Origin: Trichosphaerium sp. ATCC 40318
Lineage: Eukaryota; Discosea; Flabellinia; Trichosidae
Direction: 5' to 3'
Length of the DNA: 64,000 nt
NCBI GenBank assembly: GCA_038496445.1
Contig: JALMLS010000100.1
Span: 124,001 to 188,000 of the forward strand
Part shown: positions 10,381 to 20,387 of the stretch, in pieces
Numbering within the stretch: the stretch's first letter is position 1
Layout: each line of letters begins with the position of its first letter
Position numbers and translations under genes: made by a program
The notes under the pieces: model-generated
Told to the model about the DNA's origin: nothing
The model's input: only the letters and a program-made list of their open reading frames with translations
The model's database searches: none

Positions 10381-11907
10381 TTAGAGGTAAGGTATACCTA
10401 TGTGACCCCGTCCTGAAGAGTAGTCTATGAAATACCTTAAGAAATCTACACGACGAACTCGTGCTCTTTCAAGACGGCGACTAGTATCTTCAGAAAATTT
10501 AGGAAAGTACCTGGACTTTTCAACAAAATGAAGGGTTGCTAGTGATAGAAAAGCATCAACAGTAATTTGATCGCAGTTCTTAAGACCAATTGTATGAACA
10601 CCTGATAACGCTCTTACTCCTTCATCTGTCACTGCAGTACCATCAAGATTAATGGCATGCACTCCCTTTAGTGCTTTTATACCTTCATCTGTCACTGACG
10701 TACGAGCAAGGTCAATGGAATGAACACCTGCAAGTGCTTTGATACCTTTATCTGTCACCGAAGTGTCTCCAAGATGAATGCTATGAACGCCTGCAAGTGC
10801 TTTTACACCTTTGTCTGTGACAGACGTTGTTTTAAGGAAAACAGTATGAGCACCCTTCAGTGATTTGATACCTTCATCTGTTACTGCAGTTCCATTAAGA
10901 TAAATGGTGTGCACACCTGCAAGTTGTTTTAGACCTTCGTCAGTTACTGCACTGTTAATGAGGTTGATAGTATGAACACCCTTTAATGACTTGATGCCTT
11001 CATTTGTCACATTTTTGCAGTTCAAAAGGTCAATGGTATGAACTCCTGCAAGTGCTTTGATTCCATCATCTGTCACCAAAGTGGTGGTAAGATCAATGGT
11101 ATGAACACCTTTCAATGCCTTTAAACCCTCATCTGTAATTGTTCTACAACGATAAAGACAAATAGAATGTACTCCTGCAAGTGCCTTCAGATCGTTATCA
11201 TTGATGACTCCATCTTTCTTAAATTTTACTTTGTGGTTCCTTTTGAATGAAGTATCGATGTGTTTACATCCAGATAGCAATGAATACAAAGTATTGTTAT
11301 CAACATTCATAACAATGACACTGTTGTTCATGACACCTTTGTACTGTCTGATCTTTAAGATGTCAGGAATATCGTAAATATACACTCTTTCATATCCAAC
11401 AACATGATGAATGATATCAGCCATCAAACGACATGACTGAGCAACAGCAAATCTTGACTTCGCCTCTGTATGACTTAAAATCGTGGATATAACTTCTGGT
11501 GGGAAATTAAGAATGTTCACCACTTTAAGTGGACGAGTTTGTGTTCTTTTAAATTATACAATTGTTAGTAACTATTGCACTATCAGAACGTACTTTCTTA
11601 TTTGCTTGTGCTTTGGTAGCGACAAGTCCTCGGCGTGCGTCGCCAGCATAACTGTTGGTACTGTTGCCGAAGTTACATCTCTAGAATGTACTGTGTGCTT
11701 TTTGGGCGTAGAAGTCTCCGCATCTACGGTTTTAAACAGATATTGGTCAATTTGGTGTAAAAGGTTCTTGTTTGCAACGTTTAAGATATTTTCAAGCTGG
11801 TTTATGAACACTTTGCGTTGTATTGTGCTGATTTTACTAAACTCTTCTTTGTGGTTGTTGTGATAGTACGTGATTGCTTGATCCACTGAAACACCTGGTA
11901 AATTCAT
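10381..11907 (-). CDS. LRR F-box-like protein with novel N-terminal domain (copy 1)
   Basis: Two exons: 11907-11594 and 11545-10381, joined by a 48-nt intron (GTACGTT donor, TTACTAAC branch, AAAAG acceptor). The phase is exact and gives 492 residues. Exon 1 encodes a helical domain of about 105 residues starting MNLPGVSVDQAITYYHN, not recognised. Exon 2 opens VVNILNFPPEVISTILSHTE, an F-box-like motif, and then carries about 11 LRRs of 23 residues with the core VTDEGIKALKGVHTIDL. The exon 2 frame alone has only GTG codons near its 5' end, which supports the join. The closest relative is the gene at 30721. LRR F-box proteins recruit substrates to SCF ligases; that role here is inferred. Confidence 0.82.
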
Positions 11908-12036
11908 CTGTTTGAGTCTGTTTCGTTGTAAAATAAAGATAGTACAAAAATAGAAATCAAGCTCATTGTTAAGTCGGTGTAATATTCTATACAATGATAG
12001 AACTGCTTGGATTTTCAATAATGAGCTGAATGTTCA

Positions 12037-12740
12037 AGTACCATTAATTATGTTGTATTCGCCAAGGAATATGAATTTGATCGTTGTTGATGTACCCTCA
12101 GTAGTGATTCGCTTATAAGTAAACTTGCCTTATTTCAACCATTATTTAAATATCAACTGGCATATTGTTTGTGGAGTATCTTGCGACAAGAGTATAGTGT
12201 ATATTTTGTATTTGGACATGACATACCTCGAGCGTTGTCTGTATATGTGCAATACTCAATCTTGGCCAACAGCATATATTGTTGTAGAGCTGAAAGTTTA
12301 ATCTAACCCAATATACAAAAAGGGGTCACCATAAAAAAACCGCACGTGTTTGCAAACGTATGTAATGGGTTTACTCCTGTAGTGGCTCTCAAATGTGTCA
12401 TCTATTGGTTTATATATGTCATAGAGGTACTACCACATTGTTGTACATACTGGTGAGGCTTTCAACGTGAAGTGGCAGAGATTTACTAAGTCGAATATTG
12501 ATAGTTTAAGTATAATAGCATCGGCATTTGGACCAGAAAGTGAATTGCGTGCCCTTATTTCTTTTTAGTGGCGCCCTTACGTTTTTTGAACATGTTGTCG
12601 ACGCGCTCCGTTAGTTTGGTTCAGTAGAACGTTAACAAGATTGACTTAGTGTTTCACAAAACAACTTTCTGTTCAATGTGTTGACATTATAGTGTTGGGT
12701 ATCAACTAGGTAATATGCGGATTCCATCATGTATGTTGAG
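12037..12740 (-). pseudogene. Broken duplicate of the F-box gene
   Basis: Partial copy of the F-box gene at 7003-8131 (repeat block copy 2). A deletion of about 165 bp removes the region matching 7892-8058, which encodes most of the F-box and the preceding basic helix. The copy also stops at the position matching 7393, so the last two exons are missing. The retained parts still read TYVCKHVRFFYG and the FLGEYN exon with few changes, so the event is recent. Without the F-box and the C-terminus it is unlikely to be functional. Confidence 0.8.
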
Positions 12741-13068
12741 ATGATAGGATCGGGTTGCACCAACCAGCACACACTTCGTCATCAATTCGCCTTTTGCCCG
12801 AAAATTCTTCGGCGTTTACTTTTTATTTGACTAGAATTTTAGTAGATGGCTTCGTGAAAAGGAAACAAAAAATCCTAACAGCAATTCCAGAGACATTCAA
12901 TCTTTAATTTCCTTACTCTCTACGCTACAAGATGACGTACGAGGCTTTGGTTTCTTAAACGCGTTAAATTTAATTTAATATTCGCTAATACGCGTATTTA
13001 AGCGAAAACAAGCGTTATACGTTAACAAAAAGACACTTCTACAACATTTCTTGTTTAAATGTCATTAA
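12741..13068. other. Intergenic stretch, no gene recognised
   Basis: About 330 bases between the duplicated block and the second MORN-variant gene. No open frame with a domain was seen. It should include the promoter of the gene at 13069. Confidence 0.45.
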
Positions 13069-14320
13069 ATGATTCCTAACTCATATTCAAGCACTTTACT
13101 TGATATACCAGTTGAATTGATGATAATTATATGTGAATTGGATAAGGATATTTACATAAAATGGCCTCTTATTTGTCGAGAAATGGCATTCGCTTCACGC
13201 TTTAATACATCATTTTGTAAGTCTGGAAAATGGTTAACTTGGTATTGTGGTGATCATTCTGATCAGATTTTTGAAGAATCTTTCTTTGTTGACGGTGTGA
13301 GGCAAGGTAGGAACAGACAGTGGCATGAAAATGGACAACTTTTTATTGTCCGAAATTTTGAGGATGGATTAGCTGAGGGTACTTGTAAAACGTGGTGGAT
13401 GAATGGTAAGAAGCATGTAGAATCTACTATGAAGAGGGGAAAGGTTGATGGGATTAATAATCAGTGGGGTGTTGATGGTAAACTGTACATGACTGGATTT
13501 TATAAAAATGACAAGCTTGACGGTAAATTCAAGAAATACGACGCTGTCAGTGGTACGTATTTCCATCGGAGTTTTTTTTATATGAAAAACACCGTGCCTT
13601 TTATAATTCTATAAGCGCAGTACGTCATAAATTTTGAAAACGAAGAAATTTTTACATTTTTGATTGTCATTCGAGTTAAATCACGTGATGACTTGAAACC
13701 AAAAAAGCAAGAAAACTGAGTGAAAACTTAGCCACATATTTACCGTAACTGATACGCGGAATAGTGTGAAAAGACTGATCACACGTGGCTTTTCTGTAAC
13801 ACAAATTATCTAAAAGTAAATCCATTTTAATTTTACATACAAAACGTCTGAGTCACTTTTGGGCCTATCTTATCTGCAAAATGTAATTTTTTGTTAGTAA
13901 CTAATTGATCGATTTCTAGGATTATTATTAGAAACAGGATGCTATGTAAAAGGTAAATTGGATGGCGTTTATAGAAAGTATTTTAATTCTTTGGAACTTG
14001 ACCAATATTTTGATTCATTGGACGAAGAATCTCAACAACAATATATTGAAAACCATCCTAAAGGTAAACATCAATTACATTATGAGTGTTTCTTTAAAAA
14101 AGGGAAAAAAAATGGAAAGTATAAAGAGTATTATGTAAATGGACAAGTACAAAATGTATCAAATTATACACGTGATAAACTTCACGGTGAACATAAGAAT
14201 TGGTATTTCAATGGTCAAATAAGTTGTACTTATGTCTATAAACATGGAGAGCTTTGTGGTACTCACAAAGAGTGGCATCAAAATGGTACTGTAAAGAAAC
14301 ACTACCAACATGGTTGGTAA
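13069..14320 (+). CDS. F-box-like/MORN-variant repeat protein (copy 2)
   Basis: Two exons, 13069-13552 and 13920-14320, joined in phase across a 367-nt intron (GTACGT donor, CTAAT branch, TTCTAG acceptor). The junction reads YDAVSG then LLLETGCYVKGKLDG. The product is about 294 residues. It starts MIPNSYSSTLLDIPVELMII, where the LDIPVEL part aligns with the LNLPMEL part of the gene at 8719, and both continue with a W-P-L-C-R segment and SGKW/HGKW. Nine to ten MORN-variant repeats follow (ENGQL, MNGKK, VNGQVQN, FNGQISCTYVYKHGELCG). It is shorter and more diverged than copy 1. Neither copy has a signal peptide, which fits a cytoplasmic adaptor. Confidence 0.78.
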
Positions 14321-14630
14321 ATATGTTATCTATCAGGCTCTTCAAAATAAATAACACCAATTTTATCTGTGATGTTCACTTCATCGTAACTCACAACAAA
14401 ATCATCAAATTGTTTCGTCAAATGGCAGTCAGGCTTCTGTCTTTGTGTGAATGAATCTAGCTAACAACTATGCTATGAGGAAATCAAAGTTAGTGATTCA
14501 CACGTAGTCTCAGATTTGTTTTTACTGGTCCTTAAACAAAGAACCTTATCGTGATTATTTGGAGTACAGCAGCATTTATTTAAGATAATGTACAGCATTG
14601 CAAAGAAGGGAGTGCTCCAAAGAAAAATGA
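14321..14630. other. Convergent 3' region, no gene recognised
   Basis: Gap between the end of the plus-strand MORN-variant gene and the end of the minus-strand channel gene. An open frame overlaps the region but has no recognisable content. It is most likely shared 3' untranslated sequence. Confidence 0.45.
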
Positions 14631-17600
14631 TCATACTTGTTCCAATTCATGCATTGAAAAATTTTCTGTACTATCAGTGACGACAATATCAACAAAAGCT
14701 TCACTACCTGGATTAGCATTAGTATTGACCAATAGCACATTGAAAAAAAAAATGGTTCAAAATATAAAACTGTCTTGAGTCATACCTGCGTCCATAACAT
14801 CACGATGTTCTGCGTTCCTACCTGTCAATCTTCTTGTAACATTTGAAAACTGCTTCGCCAAGCCTATTGTAGTACATGTTAACACAAAGAATAGGGAAAA
14901 GTGGTGTGTAGAAGGCAGTGCTATAGTAATAAAAAAACAACACGTACGTCTGTCAAACACAGGAGCATCAAATAGTTTTATTGTTGGTGGGTTTTTTGTC
15001 ACTTTTTCTTTGAAATCACACCAATCGGGTTGAACATATTTTTTAGCAAACTCATCCAGATCAACAGAAGGTGGACGTGTTCTGTATAAAAATATGAGTC
15101 CGAAAAAGAAAATACAGGTTCAACGATTTGCTTGCTTACCTTGGATAGTGAGCTACTGTACCATGCTTAGAAACAGACCAATATTTACGTTCTGTTATGA
15201 CCCAGAAAGCCAGTGTGATTGGAATCAAAGAGAGTACTGCAATCGCTCCTTTTATAAACAGTTAGGTTTTTTGATTTTCAGAAAGAGAAAAATATTGTCG
15301 TTGTCCAACATACCTCCTTCTACGAAAGAAATAAACAGAATTCCAGCGATAGTGAGATGATATAATATAAGGCCGACCATTAAGTACCGGAAAAAATAGA
15401 ACCAATGCACACCACCTAAGACAAAACAATTAGCACCAACATAGTATTGTTTTTTTTTAATATACCTCCTTCATACTCTGCTTTGCGGACATATATTGTA
15501 TTGTATAGTGATTCCAAGTAAGCAAATAAGAAGTACATACCACCAAAAGGAAGTATAAGTGGAGCCATAGTTGAGTACGAAATCACAATGAGTAAAATTA
15601 ACATGTGCCTCGAAGCCCAGTAATCATACTGATATTGTTTCGCACTAATCAACACAATCATTAGGTTAAAATACAAAAATGATACTACTTGGAGTAAAGG
15701 ACAATTTTGTAATCAAGAAGGGAGGTTACGTACCGGTCAAAAAACTCTAGTTGACGTCTTGTTTTTACCCAAAAATATTTGACAAGAATTCGAATGAACA
15801 GACCTGGCGCACGCCATAGATGCATTGCACTTCCAATGAAACTCGATACCATAACGTAATTTATGAAGAAAGATTGTTGTGAAGGTATAGCAGTTGCAAG
15901 AACAACAAAGATACGCTCTGGACGTGATGCAATGGCATCTAAAAAAAAGTCAAAATACAATACAGATACAAACAAATGTTAGAGTTAGCTACCCACCTAA
16001 CTAACTCACAGAAGCGCAAATATTACTTTGTGTACAATATTATAAAAATTTATGTTCATAAAAAATACAAAGGACGTACTTATGACTTGCAAAACAGACC
16101 CGGCAATGATCTAATTATTTTGTTAAGGCAAAGATAGATATCAAAAAAAAAGTAAACTTCGATATTTCTCTTACCTGAAACAACCATACATTAAACATGA
16201 GGAATAAAACATACTTTGTCATAACAGATGATGTTTGTTCGGACTACAAAAACAAAAAATCAGTTCATCAGGAAAGAGCGAGGTTTCTTCTTTTTTTTTT
16301 TCTGGATTTTTTTTCTTCACGAAGAAAAAATAACTTACCCTTGATGTAAAACCATTGAATACTGATATCAATCTTAATAGGTTTACCATGAACTTTGTAA
16401 ATATATACAAAATCAAAGAAGGTACAACACCTTGAATAAACCATCTCAATATAGTATAAGAGTGGATAATCTTTGAAACAAATCCATATTTTTGTGGAAG
16501 AGCATCTAATATTTCCAAGCTTGAAATAGAAGCGACTATCACGTGATATTAATCGTTTATGATTTACTAATATACATATTATACGTACCTATAAGACTCA
16601 CTGGACTAGCTAAGAAAAGTACTAGTACAAGTGTTATAGCCCACGTGATGATACGTCTCAAAACAAACGATGTTTGAGTAACATACATGTTTTTCCACAT
16701 GATAGCTCTAGAGAAAATAACACGTGTAAGTAGTAGGGCGGGTACACTATGAAAACGGAGGTTGTACTTTGAGTCAGGTGCTATTGAAATCTTCCAGCGT
16801 GCGTTTATATTACTCTGAGATGCAAGCATTGCATCACTGATAGTCTTGAAAGTGACAAAAGCAGTGCCTGTAAAAAACAATCAATCGAACTAATGGCATG
16901 CTCGTTAACGAGCTCTATCTCAGGTATTTCGTATCAAATTACTTACCTGCGTAAGGAGCGCTCTTTGGGTCGTATTTTCTATGTTCTGCTTGAATCTCTG
17001 CTTCAATATCAGCAAGCTGATGCCGATAGTATTTTATTGAATCTCTTTCTTTTCCACAACATGTATAGTCCTTATGTGTAGGTCTTATCCCGTTCTTCTT
17101 ACGGTACACATACGCCTGAAAACATACATAAGAAACTGCACAAACAAGCATGCCAGTATTTCAGAAGCAATAGTCTAGTAGTTCTTGGAAAAAAAAGATG
17201 AACAACCAGTACCTTTTCTAGATTGTTGATGATACTCAATCGTTCTTCGTACTTTTTGTTTATTTCTGGTGTTGATTTAACCCGAGAAACAGAATGTACA
17301 GCGTCTCCTGTAAAATAATTTAAGTAAGTTAACTCTACAATACATAATAATAACTTGATGCTTACCATAGTACAACCGAAACAACTTGCTAAGCTTACGT
17401 TTATCAAGACTTATGTCATCAGTTGATACAGGTCCTGAAGCAAGAACCCATGGAGGTAGTTCTGTATCTGACTCGGAATCACTATGATTCTCGCTGCTCT
17501 TCAAAGCTACAGTGAACTTGTTAGTACAACAAAGACAATCAAATCAAAACAGAAAAAAGAAGGAAAAACAGGTACCTTGCAATGTTATTTTTTTTGACAT

Positions 17601-20175
17601 ATCAGAAGCTCTTCGAATTGTAGTATCATCGTCATTCTCTGTAGCAGGTACTTGTACATCCACAGGTAAGAAAGAAGCAAAGAAGTGTAATGTAGATGTT
17701 GATAAATTAGAGACCATGATAGTGTAGTTATGTGGTTTATGTAGTTCCTTATATTTGCATCGCATGCTGTAAAACTATAATCATAAGTTAGAATTTTTTT
17801 GGTTTCACTTAGGTTGTCGTTGTACGTCTGCGTAAAAGTTCCATAGTACGTAGTACGTAACAAATGTATTATAGAATACACCAAGAACATGGAATACAAA
17901 GTACAGCGAGTTAGGATCGCGATTAGCCATTGACCTAAAACAACAATGAGTTTGCCTTTAAATCCCAGCCGTAAAAGGTAGAAATATTAATCTTACATTA
18001 CATCTAGCCCTGATACATGCAGTGGATGTTCTCTGGGTAAATTCTTATTACCTCCAGTAACTAAAGAGAAACATAAGATGTAGTGTTTTGATGTGTTGTA
18101 CCATTGACAGGAAGAAGAACAAATAGTCCATAGATTGAGTAAAGTCCAACAAGTTTTAAAGCCAGTCTTATAAATCGAAGGAATAGCAATCTGTAAGAGA
18201 CAAGTTGTTAATCAAGATACTAAAACTACTCAAAATTATTCGCACGAGTCTGCTCCATGAGATAAAAGAAGGTCAGCGTCTGGAATACGAATCATATCGA
18301 TAAACCATTTAATAAGGCCTGGTGATGGACTTTTAGGTGCTAGTGGATCTAGACTGTAGCACAAGTATGGTCAGTATGGGATATTTTGTGTGGATATATT
18401 TAATGTATAACGTACACTCCACTAGTGTTTGGCTGCGATCTAGGTTCGTAGAAATATTGAAACCTTTTACGAAATAATAAAAATCCCATAAAGATTAGTA
18501 TGCCAACACCCAAGTTTATGCTGAATGAAATAAAGAATCCTTCAATTGACGCTGGGACTATACTACTTGTGGCATTAAAAACATAAACCTAAATTGATAA
18601 AGGTGAGAATGAGGACAACAAAAAGAAAGTCAATCGAAAATCAAAACACGAATTTTTGTCAACAAATGTCAGAATTAGTTGGTTTGCTAAGCAACTATTA
18701 TAAGTAGAAGATCGTACTTCATTAGTCAAAGAGTCGCCAACAATTGTGAGATTTTGATTGTAGTTAAAATCAATACCAACCGGTTTATTGAAGCTTCCAA
18801 ATCGCTGATACACCAACCCTAGTATAAAAGTAAATAAATGTATTTTATCAAAGTATTGTACCATCAAGGGTAAACCGGCTAACTGATTTCTCTCTCCAAT
18901 CAGTGACGAACTGTAGTGTGTTTAATAACACTATTACACGCTGTTACAACGTACCACTTCTTGAAGTTGATCAGTAAAAGTTATGTACCTGCAAGTAATA
19001 AATACGCATTTGGATAAACTCGCTTGTGTTTGCACAAGTTAGACATTTAACACTTACATTGGTATCCAATCATCCTTTGGTCTAGAGGAACTAATAAATG
19101 TCCCTAATATTCATTGTTAGAAGCAAGAATACTCGCATACACACTCAACCATTTGTAAAAAAGTAGTTCAATCTAGTGTTTCCATGATCAACAGCGACAA
19201 TTCTATCTTCTTGTCTTGGGTTTAAAGCTATACTAAGAGCCCCATCGAATTCACCTTCTCCTGTACCATGAGTTCCAAAAACAGTAATAACTTGGCCTAA
19301 ATCTGTTACCAACAAACATCTCCAAAAGAAGTCAATAAAAAAGTAGTAAGATACCATCATTTTGAGATATACTTTGTATCCTATCGTTCCCTGTGTCTGC
19401 AACAAAGAACGTATCATTTATAGAAGATACAGCTACATCCTGCGGAAGAACAAATTGACCAGGTAGTACACCAAGGGATCCATAGTTTCGCGAGAATATC
19501 CAATCTGTTCCGTTGAACGAAAAAATAGAAATACGATGATTCCCTACGCGCTTTAGGTCATTCTGACACGTGCTTTATAAAATTACTAACCTGAATCAGC
19601 TACATAAACGTCATAACCGACAGAGTCTCCAGATAGACCTACATAATCATTTAAAAACGAATTAACGTCAAAAACGTAATACGTATTTGTTGTAAAAAGT
19701 GCGTTGGTTACCTTTAGGTGCTTTAAGTTGCCCGTCAGCTGAACCCACCTCACCAAACATGGTGTAGAACGTGCCTTGGCTAATTTAGAAATAGAAAAAA
19801 GCCTGAATAGTACCATTTGTGTAAAACACTTGCACACGATGATTGGACGTATCACATACGCCGATAAACGTAGTATTGGGAGTGTAGAGATAAGCTACTC
19901 CGAAAGGACCATCAAACTGCCCTAAATAACTTGTAAGCCGTATTTACGCGTCAACAGCGCTGTAACCCAAGTGGGCACATACATGTCGCTGTCATTGATA
20001 AAAATCAGTAGTATGTTACTCAACGCACCTGGATCTACCCCATAAGTACCAATGGATACCTCCCTTCGTTCTAAAACACAATTAGCTTCGTTATTATTAG
20101 GATTGCCTACTAACCTCCTCCGGCGCGGCAAAACGCTAAAAACAGAGCCACACACAGAAGTGCTGTAGTGTTCAT
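14631..20175 (-). CDS. NHL-repeat/OSCA-TMEM63 (CSC1) channel fusion
   Basis: Signal peptide MNTTALLCVALFLAFCRAGG at 20175. At least five NHL beta-propeller repeats follow, for example SIGTYGVDPGQFDGPFGVA, CDTSNHRVQVFYTNG, DVYVADSGNHRISIFSFNG, FVADTGNDRI, GTGEGEFDGALSIALNP and FGSFNKPVGIDFNYN. The last repeat, ending DSLTNE at 18718, splices in phase 0 to VYVFNATSS at 18598, and the first membrane helix follows (FSINLGVGILIFMGFLLF, then RKRFQYFYEPR). CSC1 signatures come next: FVTFKTISDAMLASQ, the basic APDSKYNLRF segment, LRRIITWAITLVLVLFLASP, the helices at 16542-15416 and AEYEGG. The tail ends STENFSMHELEQV at 14631. OSCA/TMEM63 proteins are mechanosensitive cation channels; the propeller would lie outside the cell or in the lumen. 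Many short introns. Confidence 0.85.
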
Positions 20176-20387
20176 GACATCCGTTTTTTGGTTTTGACTT
20201 AACCAGTCAAATTGCGTACGTCGACGTTATAACTACAAGCTGTCTCAATTGTTGGTATGAGTACCAACACTCCAAGTTGTTTGGCTTTTGTTTAGCTAAT
20301 CTTGGTAGTTTGTAGCGGCAATGACACGTGACAAAAAAGTAAACCATCAAGAGGGAAACATGTAAAGTGAACTTAACCTCTTTTTTA

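Noticed and set aside
11078-11523. LRR frames as stand-alone genes with GTG starts (here and at 31078)
   Set aside because: Both join in exact phase to the upstream small exon through short introns with good branch points, and no ATG exists near the frame start.
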